Part shown: piece after piece, positions 34,478 through 42,487 of the stretch
Position numbering within the stretch: position 1 is the stretch's first letter
Layout of the letters: the number at the start of each line of letters is the position of its first letter
Origin: Streptomyces sp. HSG2
GTDB taxonomy: Bacteria > Actinomycetota > Actinomycetes > Streptomycetales > Streptomycetaceae
Reading direction: 5' to 3'
Assembly: GCF_016598575.1 (NCBI RefSeq)
Contig: NZ_CP066801.1
Coordinates: 4,506,501 to 4,570,500, forward strand
Length of the DNA: 64,000 nt
The notes under the pieces: model-generated
The model's input: only the letters and a program-made list of their open reading frames with translations
Databases searched by the model: none
What the model was told of the DNA's origin: nothing
Made by a program: the position numbers and the translations under genes

Positions 34478-34511
34478 TCAGGCGTAGGCGTAGAAGCCCG
34501 AACCGCTCTTG
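34478..34511 (-). repeat. Left copy of a 34-bp direct repeat (3' end of hydroxybutyryl-CoA dehydrogenase gene)
   Basis: Positions 34478-34511 are identical to 37997-38030, the last codons of the dehydrogenase gene, and encode the same ending SGSGFYAYA and stop codon on the minus strand. Similarity continues with three mismatches for 11 more bases and then stops. The two copies bracket 3.5 kb and look like attachment-site or recombination duplications. Confidence 0.85.
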
Positions 34512-34690
34512 GGGCCTGGGCGAAACGGTCGCCGCGGCTCTGCCCGCCCTGACCCACCTGGCGGAACTCGGGGTCGAGGCCAGACGGCAAGGCCCAGTCC
34601 AGACCGCCCGCCGGTCGGCGCTTCTCCCGCGCCACCGTCTACCGCCACCTCAGGGCGAAGTCCCCAGCCGGTCCCAGAGCACCGTGTAGC
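34512..34690 (+). pseudogene. Frameshifted remnant with recombinase-like helix-turn-helix
   Basis: Translation in one frame gives ETVAAALPALTHLAELGVEA, and after a shift near position 34615 another frame gives RRFSRATVYRHLRA, which looks like the helix-turn-helix at the end of resolvase/invertase proteins. No intact reading frame joins the two. The remnant lies directly beside the left direct repeat. The assignment to a serine recombinase is tentative. Confidence 0.3.
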
Positions 34691-34826
34691 GCGCATCACC
34701 GAGGCCCAGGGGCTGCTTTGTTGGTTCTTGGGCGAGTGCTACCGGAACCCCGTCGAGTGCGGGTGGGAACGCGAGGTCGGATTCCCGCCAGACGGGTGGG
34801 ACTCAGGGAGCTTTGATTGACGCAAT

Positions 34827-34966
34827 GACTCTGCTGCGCAATTGGGCGGGCGGCCACGCGCCGCGTTCGAGGGCCCTACCTCCGCCCGGTATGCCCGCTT
34901 GTGCGGTGCGCTCCGAACGCTGGATCGGCACGGTTACGTCACGCTCGGCAATTGCGCAGCAGAGTC
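34827..34966. repeat. MITE-like 140-bp element with 18-bp perfect terminal inverted repeats
   Basis: GACTCTGCTGCGCAATTG at 34827-34844 recurs as its exact reverse complement at 34949-34966. Just outside, GATTGAC-like sequence occurs in inverted form on both sides. The 104 bp between hold no gene. It may be a small non-autonomous element or the ends of a deleted insertion sequence, and it sits immediately before the SDR gene. Confidence 0.55.
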
Positions 34967-34994
34967 CGCAGTCAATCGATGCGGGAGGAACGGC

Positions 34995-35729
34995 ATGGAC
35001 GGTAACGCAGTGGTGCTGGTGACCGGTGGGAGCCGTGGGATCGGGGCGGCGGTCGCGCTGCAGCTCGCCGAGGACGGTTTCGACATCGCGTTCACTTATG
35101 TGCGCGGCGAGGAGGCTGCGGCCTCGGTGGCGGGGAAGGTGGAGGCGCTGGGAAGGCGGGCTCTGGCCGTGCGGGCTGACTCCGCGGATCCGGCGGCTGC
35201 CGGCGCGGCGGTGGAACGGACCGTGCGGGAGTTCGGGCGGCTCGACGTGCTGGTCAACAATGCCGGTGTGGGGGTACTCGGGCCGCTGGAGGCACTGACC
35301 GCAGCTGATGTGGAGCACGTCCTCGCGGTCAACGCGCGCGGAGTATTCCTCACGACACGGGCAGCGGCCCCGCACCTGGGCCCCGGTGGACGAATCATCA
35401 CCATCGGCAGTTGTGTGACCCAGCGGGCGTCGACCCCGGGCGGGACGCTCTACGCGATGAGCAAGTCGGCGCTGATCGGGCTGAACAAGGCGTTGGCCTG
35501 GGAGCTGGGCGGGCGCGGAATCACCGCGAACATCGTCCACCCGGGTCCCGTGGACACCGACATGAACCCCGCCGACGGGCCGTACGCCGGGCCACAGGCC
35601 GCGATGACGGCCCTAGGGCGGTTCGGCGCACCTCGGGAGGTGGCGTCCCTGGTGGCCTTCCTTGCGGGACCGGAGGCCGCATACGTCACGGGCGCCGAGT
35701 TCGCCGTGGACGGCGGGCACTCCGCTTAG
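34995..35729 (+). CDS. Short-chain dehydrogenase/reductase (SDR)
   Basis: This 244-residue classical SDR starts at ATG 34995 after GGGAGG. It has the NAD(P) motif TGGSRGIG at about residues 10-17, NNAG near residue 88, the catalytic Ser in TIGSCVTQ, and the active-site YAMSKSAL (Tyr and Lys). It closes with VTGAEFAVDGGHSA. The fold resembles 3-oxoacyl-ACP reductases, but the substrate cannot be read from sequence. It lies in the block between the 34-bp repeats, just after the MITE-like repeat, and its codon choice is less extreme than in the core genes, consistent with later acquisition. Confidence 0.9.
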   Translation: MDGNAVVLVTGGSRGIGAAVALQLAEDGFDIAFTYVRGEEAAASVAGKVEALGRRALAVRADSADPAAAGAAVERTVREFGRLDVLVNNAGVGVLGPLEALTAADVEHVLAVNARGVFLTTRAAAPHLGPGGRIITIGSCVTQRASTPGGTLYAMSKSALIGLNKALAWELGGRGITANIVHPGPVDTDMNPADGPYAGPQAAMTALGRFGAPREVASLVAFLAGPEAAYVTGAEFAVDGGHSA

Positions 35730-35883
35730 CCCTCCGGCCGGGCGTGATCATCGGGCAGGACACAGGCGTCCCCGGCTGACCACCGAGGCATCCGGTCGGC
35801 GTCCCAGTGAGCAGGATCCCGGCCCCCGACTCAGTCAGTGCGCTCCGCGACGTGAGGCCACCCAGTCCGATGATCTTCGCCAT
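35686..35883 (-). CDS. Small ORF, unrecognised (possible remnant)
   Basis: ATG 35883 has a good GGGGAGG site and begins MAKIIGLGGLTSRSAL, reminiscent of the start of flavin-reductase-type proteins. The 65-residue frame then turns into low-complexity Arg-rich sequence overlapping the SDR 3' end. It is most likely the truncated front of a lost gene, and I would not rely on it being expressed. Confidence 0.25.
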   Translation of the reverse strand: MAKIIGLGGLTSRSALTESGAGILLTGTPTGCLGGQPGTPVSCPMITPGRRAKRSARRPRRTRRP

Positions 35884-35992
35884 GGACAGCCTCCCCGCAC
35901 CTGGCCGAGTCTCCCGACGCCTACGTATACCAGACCGACTGCCTCGCACTTACCACCAAGCACCCTGCGCAGTGAGGCTTTCTCAACGGTGA

Positions 35993-36151
35993 TCACTTCC
36001 AGATTCCGTTGAGGACGAGGGCCGCGCGCGCCACTAGCGCCGCCTGTCTGAACGGGTCCAGCGCGCGAGAGCCCTTCGGTGTGCCGATCCGCTGCCGCTG
36101 GGAGGCCGGCGGCCGGGCCAGGAACTCGACGACGTGGTGCGGGACGTCGAG
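35993..36151 (-). pseudogene. IS5-type transposase N-terminal remnant
   Basis: Read on the minus strand, LDVPHHVVEFLARPPASQRQ followed by RIGTPKGSRALDPFRQAALV matches the opening part of Streptomyces DDE transposases that begin with a helix-turn-helix-like domain. The frame then ends after about a dozen unrelated residues, so the remainder is missing. The surrounding 35884-36350 sequence holds no intact gene that I can support. Confidence 0.5.
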
Positions 36152-36350
36152 CGTGGCAACAAGGTGACCAATGTGGAGCCTCTGGTGGCTATGGACATGG
36201 TCTTGTGGTGAGACCTGTCCTACCAGGGGCTTCACGCTTGTCCGCGACCAGAGCCCGCCTGCCTGATTCACGCCGAAACGGCAGTTCGCTCAACTTCGCG
36301 AAGATCATTTCCGGGAGGGAGCCTCAGTGGCGTATCCGAAGCCTGGCGGG

Positions 36351-36746
36351 TCAGGTGCTGAGAGTGTGTCCGGTTGTCGAGTCGACGTGCCCTGGGATCT
36401 CGTCGTGGCGATCGCCCACGGTCGGTGTCCCGGTGGGCTCGAACATGAGGATTGCGGCGCCGGACGGAGAGTGCGGCTTGTGCTCTGTGCCTCGGGGCAC
36501 GGTGAAGACCGCCCCCTGCGGGAGTAGGACCGTGCGTTCCCCGTCGGGCTCGCGCAGGGAGATGCGCAACTCGCCGTCGAGCACCAGGAAGAACTCGTCA
36601 GTATCATTGTGTACATGCCAGATGTGATCGCCCTCGACTTTGGCGATGCGGACGTCGTAGTCGTTGACGCGCGTGACGATGCGGGGGCTCCACAAGGCAT
36701 CGAAGGTGGTCAGGGCCTTGCTGAGGGGGATGGGTTCGCTGCTCAT
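36351..36746 (-). CDS. Cupin-domain protein
   Basis: This 131-residue protein on the minus strand starts at ATG 36746. It is a single cupin barrel: HIWHVHNDTDEFFLVLDGELRISLREP carries the histidine/glutamate metal-binding motif and VFTVPRGTEHKPHSP the second histidine. Such small cupins may be enzymes or ligand sensors. It is transcribed divergently from the AraC-type regulator gene with 51 bp between the starts. This arrangement suggests that the regulator controls both, but no operator is obvious. Confidence 0.88.
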   Translation of the reverse strand: MSSEPIPLSKALTTFDALWSPRIVTRVNDYDVRIAKVEGDHIWHVHNDTDEFFLVLDGELRISLREPDGERTVLLPQGAVFTVPRGTEHKPHSPSGAAILMFEPTGTPTVGDRHDEIPGHVDSTTGHTLST

Positions 36747-36797
36747 GTGCTCATCCTGAGCCGTTTCGCCCGACCGGGTGAGTGCTACAAATTGCAT

Positions 36798-37790
36798 ATG
36801 GCGAAAGAATCCTCGCACGCAGCTCACGCGGCGGGCGCACACAGGGTTGTCGTGATCGTGGACGAGAACTCGAACCCCTTCGAGCTCGGCTGCGCGACCG
36901 AGGTCTTCGGTCTGCGCAGACCGGAGATCGGCCGTGATCTGTACGACTTCAGGCTCTGTTCGCCCGAGCCCCGCACCCTGATGCGAGACGGATTCTTCAC
37001 CCTCACGGGCGTCGCCGACCTGGAAGCGGCCGACACGGCGGACACCTTGATCGTCCCCAACCGTCCGGACGTCGAAGTGCCCCGCCGTCCCGACGTGCTC
37101 GATGCCGTTCGCCGGGCACGCGCCCGCAGTGCGCGCCTGGTCGGCTTCTGCAGCGGCGCCTTCACGCTGGCCGAGGCCGGCGTCCTCGACGGGCGGCGGG
37201 CCACCGCGCACTGGCAGTGGGCGGATTCCTTCCGGGCCCGCTTCCCCTCTGTCCGGCTGGAAGCAGACGTGCTGTTCGTGGACGACGGTGACATCCTCAC
37301 CGCGGCAGGCAGTGCAGCTGCGCTCGATCTTGGGCTGCATGTGGTCCGCCGCGACTACGGCGCCGAGGTCGCCAACTCCGTGAGCCGGCGGCTGGTCTTC
37401 GCGGCGCACCGGGACGGCGGGCAGCGTCAGTTCGTGGAGCGCCCCATCCCTGACCTGCCTGACGAGTCCTTGGCACCTGTCCTGTCCTGGGCCCAGGAGC
37501 GGCTGGACTCACCGCTCACCGTGTCCGGCCTAGCGGCGCGTGCGGCGGTCAGTCCGGCGACTCTGCATCGCCGCTTCCAGGCGCAGCTGGGCACGACGCC
37601 ACTGGCGTGGCTGACGGGGGAACGGCTTGCTCTGGCGTGCCGGTTGATCGAGCGAGGTGAGTCCCGCTTCGAGGTCGTGGCGCGACGCAGCGGGCTCGGC
37701 ACCGCTGCCAATCTGCGTACGCTGATGCGCCGCGAAACCGGTATCACACCATCGGCGTACAAGCGCCGGTTCGGGCCGGAGACGAACTGA
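36798..37790 (+). CDS. GATase1-like/AraC-family transcription regulator (FtrA/GlxA type)
   Basis: This 330-residue regulator starts at ATG 36798. The N-terminal DJ-1/PfpI-like domain (about residues 15-190) includes VVVIVDENSNPFELGCATEVFGL and the nucleophile-elbow-like GFCSGAFTLAEAG. The C-terminal AraC domain (about 215-325) has two helix-turn-helix units, LTVSGLAARAAVSPATLHRRF and FEVVARRSGLGTAANLRTLM. The family usually activates adjacent metabolic genes. Here the divergent cupin gene is the obvious candidate target. A convergent terminator separates it from the dehydrogenase gene. Confidence 0.92.
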   Translation: MAKESSHAAHAAGAHRVVVIVDENSNPFELGCATEVFGLRRPEIGRDLYDFRLCSPEPRTLMRDGFFTLTGVADLEAADTADTLIVPNRPDVEVPRRPDVLDAVRRARARSARLVGFCSGAFTLAEAGVLDGRRATAHWQWADSFRARFPSVRLEADVLFVDDGDILTAAGSAAALDLGLHVVRRDYGAEVANSVSRRLVFAAHRDGGQRQFVERPIPDLPDESLAPVLSWAQERLDSPLTVSGLAARAAVSPATLHRRFQAQLGTTPLAWLTGERLALACRLIERGESRFEVVARRSGLGTAANLRTLMRRETGITPSAYKRRFGPETN

Positions 37791-37903
37791 CGGTGGGCAT
37801 GCCCTGCCTACGAACCACGTGTGCTTCATCGTCCACTACTGAGCATCCCCTGACGTGCCGACCTCCCACCGAACCCCCCATAGCCCCTCGACTCCAGAAT
37901 GAT

Positions 37904-37947
37904 CACTGAAGGCCGCTCACCGGGGCGTCGGAGAGCGGCCTTCAGTG
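37904..37947. terminator. Bidirectional terminator between regulator and dehydrogenase genes
   Basis: Perfect 15-bp arms 37904-37918 and 37933-37947 enclose a 14-nt loop. The hairpin lies between two convergent genes, 114 bp after the regulator stop and 50 bp beyond the dehydrogenase stop, so it can serve both. Confidence 0.8.
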
Positions 37948-37996
37948 TTGTGCGGAGAACTGCTCTGTTCTTCGGTGAGCAGTACGTTTGCCCAGG

Positions 37997-38030
37997 TCAG
38001 GCGTAGGCGTAGAAGCCCGAACCGCTCTTG
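37997..38030 (-). repeat. Right copy of the 34-bp direct repeat
   Basis: This is the native copy at the very 3' end of the dehydrogenase gene, from the stop codon inward. Its duplicate is at 34478-34511 in the same orientation. Duplication of a gene's 3' end beside foreign DNA is a usual outcome of site-specific integration into that end. Confidence 0.85.
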
Positions 38031-38869
38031 CGGCCCAGGCGTCCCGCGTCGACCATGCGCTGCAGCAGCGGCGGAGCCGCGTACAGCGGCTCCTTGTACT
38101 CCTCGTACATGGAATAGGCGACCGAGGAGACGGTGTCCAGGCCGATCAGGTCCGCCAGCTTCAGCGGTCCCATCGGATGGGCGCACCCCATCTCCATGCC
38201 GTTGTCGATGTCCTCGCGGCTTGCGATCCCCGACTCGAACATCCTGATCGCGGACAGCAAGTACGGGATGAGCAGCGCGTTGACCACGAATCCCGAACGG
38301 TCCTGGGCCTGGATGGCGTGCTTGCCGAGCACCTTCTCCGCGAAGAGCCGGGTCCGTCCCAGGGTGCCCTCGGAGGTGGTGAGAGCCGGGATCAACTCGA
38401 CCAGCTTCTGCACCGGGGCCGGATTGAAGAAGTGGATGCCAATGACATGGTCCGGCCGCGAGGTGGCGACCGCCAGCTTCACCAGAGGGATGGAGGACGT
38501 GTTGGACGCCAGGATCGCGTCCGGTCGGCTCACGATCTGGTCGAGCACCTGGAAAATCTCGGTCTTCACCTGCTCGTTCTCCACGACGGCCTCGATCACC
38601 AGATCACGGTTCGCGAACTCGCCGAGGTCCGTGGTGAAGCCGAGCCGAGCCTGTGCGGAGTCCCGCTGCTCCTCGGTGATCTTCCCGCGCTCGGCCGCCT
38701 TGGCGAGCGAGTTGAACAGACGGGTCCGACCGATCTCCAGGGCCTCGCCGGTGGTCTCGGCGACCATGACCTCCAGGCCGGCGCGGGCGCACACCTCGGC
38801 GATTCCCGCGCCCATCTGCCCGCAGCCGACCACACCGACGCGCGTGATATCTCCCGAGATGCCGGTCAC
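37997..38869 (-). CDS. 3-hydroxybutyryl-CoA dehydrogenase
   Basis: This 290-residue protein starts at ATG 38869. The Rossmann motif VGVVGCGQMGAGIAEVCARAG binds NAD(H); the catalytic region has ASNTSSIPLVKLA and the family signature HFFNPAPVQKLVELI; the C-terminal dimerisation domain ends RKSGSGFYAYA. The enzyme interconverts acetoacetyl-CoA and 3-hydroxybutyryl-CoA, feeding butyrate-type metabolism and the ethylmalonyl-CoA route in Streptomyces. The gene is intact although its last 34 bp are duplicated 3.5 kb away. Confidence 0.94.
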   Translation of the reverse strand: MTGISGDITRVGVVGCGQMGAGIAEVCARAGLEVMVAETTGEALEIGRTRLFNSLAKAAERGKITEEQRDSAQARLGFTTDLGEFANRDLVIEAVVENEQVKTEIFQVLDQIVSRPDAILASNTSSIPLVKLAVATSRPDHVIGIHFFNPAPVQKLVELIPALTTSEGTLGRTRLFAEKVLGKHAIQAQDRSGFVVNALLIPYLLSAIRMFESGIASREDIDNGMEMGCAHPMGPLKLADLIGLDTVSSVAYSMYEEYKEPLYAAPPLLQRMVDAGRLGRKSGSGFYAYA

Positions 38870-39382
38870 ATCGTCCCTTTCGCTGTACTCCGTCGGCGGC
38901 GACCCCCGGGGTCGCCGATGGGCCGCCTAGACCGAGCAGGTTACCCCCGGGTCGCCAGGGCACGGGTCGCCGGGTCGGGTCGCCGGCGCCTGGGGGCCCG
39001 GGCGTGCCTTGTCACCGCCCGGGGCCCCGGGCGCCCCCTCGTGGACGGCGACACGTCCGGCGGGTCGTGGGGCGCCGAGCCACGGAACGGGTCGTGGGGC
39101 GGCGCGTCCCTGAGTTTCCCGTCGCCCCGGGGCGGGGGTTCCCCGCTGGAAAGGGCTCCGGGAGCGGCGGAGGACGTGCCATGGAGGAGCCGAGACGGGA
39201 GCGGCGGCGGAGACGAGTGACCACGAGACCCGGGGCAGGGGAAAAGGCCCACGACGTGGCGTCGGGCACAAGGGCCCTCTCCGGGGGAAAGCCGGGGGAG
39301 TCGCCCGCGCGGTGTTCGGGCGGGCAGGGGGTCGTCGGGCCCGGGCGCGGCGGACCGGCCGCCTCACCCGGGCGCGGCGCGC
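38870..39382. other. Intergenic region without a supported gene
   Basis: These 513 bp are extremely G+C-rich, with many short direct and inverted runs of CCGGG type. Open frames pass through them, including one with a reasonable ribosome-binding site before ATG 39181. Their products are Arg/Gly/Pro-rich and low in complexity, and I recognise nothing. The dehydrogenase promoter must lie at the left edge. Confidence 0.5.
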
Positions 39383-39580
39383 CTACCGCTCGGTCGTCTC
39401 GCGGTGCCGGATCTCCGAGTCCGGCCCCGGGGAGCAGACGGCCTCGTGCCCATCCTCGAAGCGCACGCGGTAGGGCGGGTTGCCCTCCTCGCCCATCACC
39501 TCGACGATCTCGGCGACCTTGTCCTGTTGCCCGACCACGCGACCGTGCTGCACCAGCCGGTCGCCCTTGGTTGCGCGCAT
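39383..39580 (-). CDS. DUF1918-domain protein
   Basis: This 65-residue protein starts at ATG 39580 behind GAGGAGG. The sequence MRATKGDRLVQHGRVVGQQD, EIVEVMGEEGNPPYRVRFEDG and HEAVCSPGPDSEIRH is the complete DUF1918 domain, a small beta-barrel-like fold widespread in actinobacteria. The function is not known. Confidence 0.9.
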   Translation of the reverse strand: MRATKGDRLVQHGRVVGQQDKVAEIVEVMGEEGNPPYRVRFEDGHEAVCSPGPDSEIRHRETTER

Positions 39581-39896
39581 CTGCGGGGGCCTCCTCACCC
39601 TGTACGGAGCGGTGGTGTCCATGGCCGGGGGTCGCGGCACCGGGGACCGGGGTGTCCCGGCGGGCGTGCCACGGCCCGACCCGCCGGGCGGTGGCGGCGG
39701 ATGTGCCACCAGGGTCCGCGACGGGAGACCATCGCCGGAGCCGTTCGCGAGTGACCCCGACCACACCAGTGTGGGCAGCGTCCGATCCGGGTGCAAGCGA
39801 CTCCGTCGCCCAAGGCCGCTGCTTCAGGCCCCGGCTGCGGGCTCCGTCGCCTCGCGCCCGCGATGCCCGCGCCGGGTGCCCATGACGAGGGTGGGG
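39581..39896. other. Intergenic region
   Basis: These 316 bp between the DUF1918 and DUF6314 genes hold no gene or fold that I can support. The DUF1918 promoter is expected here. Confidence 0.45.
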
Positions 39897-40346
39897 TCAG
39901 CGGTCCCGGGTGTACTCGGTGGTGAGCGACAGGTCCTTGGCGGGGCCCCGGACCCTCCACACGGCGCGCCACCGGTCCGCGTCCAACACGGTGAACTCGC
40001 CCCGGTAGTGGTCGGCGGCGCAGGGGTGTTCCGCCCGGTGTAGTCCACTTCGCAGGTCGAGGTCGTGGAAGGGACGGCCGTCGGCGAAGAACACCTCGGC
40101 GGCGCCGGGGTCGGCGGCGGGACGGAACCACAGTGTCCGCTCGGCCCGGCGAGTCGTGCCCCGCCAGGCGAATCGGCCGGTCTCGCGGTACAGCAACCCG
40201 GCGCTTGCGTCGGCGGGAGGCGAGAGCAGTGCCGTCCCCTCGAATCGGCCGGTGATGTCGGCGGCGACGTCCCGGACGTGCCGTTCGGCCCGCCAGCGGC
40301 CGGTCAGGTACTCCAGAGTGTCGGGTATCGGTCCGATCTCGGGCAT
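39897..40346 (-). CDS. DUF6314-type protein
   Basis: This 149-residue protein starts at ATG 40346 with a strong GGAGGAGG site. It runs PIPDTLEYLTGRWRAERHVRD, RETGRFAWRG, ERTLWFRP, FFADGRPFHDLDLRSG and HYRGEFTVLDADRW, a lipocalin-like pattern of alternating strands that I associate with DUF6314. No catalytic residues are apparent. The 229 bp between this start and the DUF397 stop hold no gene. Confidence 0.75.
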   Translation of the reverse strand: MPEIGPIPDTLEYLTGRWRAERHVRDVAADITGRFEGTALLSPPADASAGLLYRETGRFAWRGTTRRAERTLWFRPAADPGAAEVFFADGRPFHDLDLRSGLHRAEHPCAADHYRGEFTVLDADRWRAVWRVRGPAKDLSLTTEYTRDR

Positions 40347-40575
40347 GTGTCCTCCTCCCGTCCGCCGTCCTCGGCAGCGGAGCGCGCACCTCACGAGGGA
40401 CCCTCGTGCGAACCCTGCCATGCCGTGTCGTCGGCCGTCCGGCCGGGGCGCGGCTCGGGCACGAGCCCCGGCGGAAGGGGCCCACCTCCAGGCCCCGGCC
40501 TCGCGCGCCGTCGGCCTGCCGCGAAGGGTCGTGCCGAACGGCGGGCCCGAGCGTCGCGGCCTCGGGCGGGGTGGG

Positions 40576-40779
40576 TCAGATGCCGTCCCGTCCGAGGTCC
40601 GCGACGAATCCGGCCCACGCAGCGTGGGTGAAGGCGAGCTGCGGACCGGTGCCCTGTTCCTTGGTGTCCCGTACGCGTACGGCGGCCCGGTCGGCGGCGA
40701 TCTCGACACACTCCCCGCCTTCACCGCTGCTGTACGTACTCTTGAACCAGATGAGGCGCATGGGCTGTTTGGTGATCAT
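40576..40779 (-). CDS. DUF397-domain protein
   Basis: This 67-residue protein starts at ATG 40779, overlapping the stop of the XRE gene by ATGA. The sequence WFKSTYSSGEGGECVEIA, VRVRDTKEQGTGPQLAFTHA and AWAGFVADLG is typical DUF397. In Streptomyces these small proteins accompany WhiJ/XRE-type regulators and may act as their antagonists or partners. The pairing is clear here; the mechanism is inferred from the WhiJ-like systems. Confidence 0.92.
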   Translation of the reverse strand: MITKQPMRLIWFKSTYSSGEGGECVEIAADRAAVRVRDTKEQGTGPQLAFTHAAWAGFVADLGRDGI

Positions 40780-41651
40780 AGATCTCCCAGCAACCTTTCG
40801 ATAAGGGCCAGGGACTCTCGCGGAGTGAGGGCCTGGGCGCGGATGCTGCCGTAGCGCGCCGCAAGCATACGGACCTCCTCGGCATCGGTCACCAGCCTGC
40901 TGACGTTCTGCACTTCCAGGTAGCCGACTTGAGGCCTCCCCTTTGGAGTGAGCAGTGTGAACGGGCCGCCCAGACTCGGGTGGTCCGAACGGTCGGTCGG
41001 CATCACCTGAAGCTCCACGTTCCGCAGTGGGGCGACCTCCAGCAGGTGCTTCAACTGCACCCGATGCACCTCCCGGCTGCCGATCGGCCGTTGCAGGACG
41101 GACTGCTCCACGGTGAACGTCACGAGAGGCGGCGGCCACCGCGTCAGGAGCTCCTGTCGAGCCAGCCGGGCAATCAACCGCTGTCCGATTGTCTCCTCGT
41201 CGAGCAGGGGCCTGCGCGCGGTGAAGACGGCGCGGGCGTGCCCCTCGGTCTGAAGCAGGCCGGGCAGCGACAGTGCGCCGTAGTAGTGGAGTTCAACCGC
41301 CTCCCCCTCCAGCCGTGCGTAGTCGCGAAACCACTCCGGATGCCGCACCCTCCTGCGTGTTCGCGCCCGCCGCACGTCGTCGGCGGCCGAGGCCAGCAGG
41401 CCACCGCACTCCAGCAGTTCATCGACCGCGAGCAGTAGTTCGGGCTGCGGGGTTCGGCGTCCCCGTTCCACGGACGAGATGGTCTCCTCCCCGTAGCCGA
41501 GTCGGTCGCCCAACTCCTTCTGGCTCATCCCGGCTCGTACTCGCGCGACCTTGATCTGTCGTCCGAGTGCACGGAAGAGGTCGGCGACCTCGTCGGTGCC
41601 GTCCGCCTCACCGCCGGTGGGAGTCCCCGAACCGCTCGCCTGTGCCACCAT
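40776..41651 (-). CDS. XRE-family regulator with DUF5753 domain (WhiJ-like)
   Basis: This 291-residue regulator starts at ATG 41651. A helix-turn-helix (about residues 27-85) has SQKELGDRLGYGEETISSVERGRRTP. The larger C-terminal DUF5753 domain includes YYGALSLPGLLQTEGHARAVF and PLRNVELQVMPTDRSDHPSLGGPFTLL. It belongs to the abundant WhiJ-like regulators of Streptomyces. With the coupled DUF397 gene and the divergent anti-sigma-like ATPase gene it forms a recurrent three-gene arrangement. Target genes are not known. Confidence 0.93.
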   Translation of the reverse strand: MVAQASGSGTPTGGEADGTDEVADLFRALGRQIKVARVRAGMSQKELGDRLGYGEETISSVERGRRTPQPELLLAVDELLECGGLLASAADDVRRARTRRRVRHPEWFRDYARLEGEAVELHYYGALSLPGLLQTEGHARAVFTARRPLLDEETIGQRLIARLARQELLTRWPPPLVTFTVEQSVLQRPIGSREVHRVQLKHLLEVAPLRNVELQVMPTDRSDHPSLGGPFTLLTPKGRPQVGYLEVQNVSRLVTDAEEVRMLAARYGSIRAQALTPRESLALIERLLGDL

Positions 41652-41814
41652 CCCGTACCACCACCCAGTTCCGTCGTACCAGGGGCTAACCGCTGGACGT
41701 CCGGCCAGGTCACGGCCGTACGCCCGGACAGCCCGGCCTTCGCGCCGGGACAGTCGTCCGCCGTACTGTCTCGCGTTCTCCACACGGTAGAGCCATTCCG
41801 TCACCCTCGGTGAG

Positions 41815-42342
41815 GTGATCCAACGAACCGTCACCGGCACCGGTGAACCGCCCGCCACCATCCGTCACTTCCGTCTCGCGTTCCCCACCAGCAGACGCGG
41901 CGCCCACATCGCCCGCCACGCCGCCGAACGCTGGCTCGTCGACCAGCGGGACCGCCCGGAGGCCGTGGCCGCGACCGAAGACCCGGACACGGCCTCCCTT
42001 CTCATCGCGGAACTCACCGCCAACGCCGTCCTGCACGGCCGCGTACGGGGCCGTGCCGCCCGCCTCGCCCTGACCCTCGCGGGCGGCACCCTGCGCATCG
42101 AGGTCACGGACGCCCGGGGTGACCGCCTGCCCGAACCGGCATCGGGCGGATGCGGTGACGAGGACAGGGGCGGGGAGTCCGGGCGCGGTCTGCTCCTCGT
42201 CGCCTCACTCGCCGATGCCTGGGGCTGCGAACCCCACCATCCCGGCGGCAAAACGGTCTGGGCCGAGTGCGTCCGGCGGTCGATCGCGACCGGTCGGCCG
42301 TCCGGGACCTCGCCCGCGGCGAAGCCCGACATCGGGCGGTAG
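41815..42342 (+). CDS. RsbW/SpoIIAB-like ATP-binding protein with chimeric C-terminus
   Basis: This 175-residue protein starts at GTG 41815, divergent from the XRE gene. It has a GHKL-type fold with LLIAELTANAVLHG (N-box), LRIEVTDARGDRLP and GRGLLLVASLADAWGC, as in the small ATPases paired with WhiJ-like regulators. The last 14 or so codons, before the stop at 42342, are the antisense of a degraded dihydrofolate-reductase-like gene. The natural end was probably lost by a rearrangement. The main domain is intact, so it may still function. Confidence 0.85.
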   Translation: MIQRTVTGTGEPPATIRHFRLAFPTSRRGAHIARHAAERWLVDQRDRPEAVAATEDPDTASLLIAELTANAVLHGRVRGRAARLALTLAGGTLRIEVTDARGDRLPEPASGGCGDEDRGGESGRGLLLVASLADAWGCEPHHPGGKTVWAECVRRSIATGRPSGTSPAAKPDIGR

Positions 42343-42404
42343 GTGTTCGCTCCCATCAGATGGGTGGCCTTGGGCTGCTCGCCGAGCCATGCGAGGTACT
42401 CCGG
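42301..42404 (-). pseudogene. Dihydrofolate reductase (RibD C-terminal)-family remnant
   Basis: On the minus strand the bases read PEYLAWLGEQPKATHLMGAN followed by TYRPMSGFAAGEVPDG, a piece of the dihydrofolate-reductase-like family common in Streptomyces. Both flanks diverge, so only about 35 codons remain. The remnant overlaps the end of the ATPase gene and shows that this locus was rearranged before the transposon arrived. Confidence 0.5.
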
Positions 42405-42487
42405 GCCCCGGGGCTTGGGCGTGTTCCGGGGTCGGGCGGTTGGTCGGGCCGTGGCTGCTTGGGGTGCATCGCAGAGCAGGCGCGGGC

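Noticed and set aside
39004..39885. Open frame covering the gap and the DUF1918 gene in antisense
   Set aside because: The product is low-complexity Arg/Gly/Pro with no family resemblance, and it overlaps a clear DUF1918 gene.
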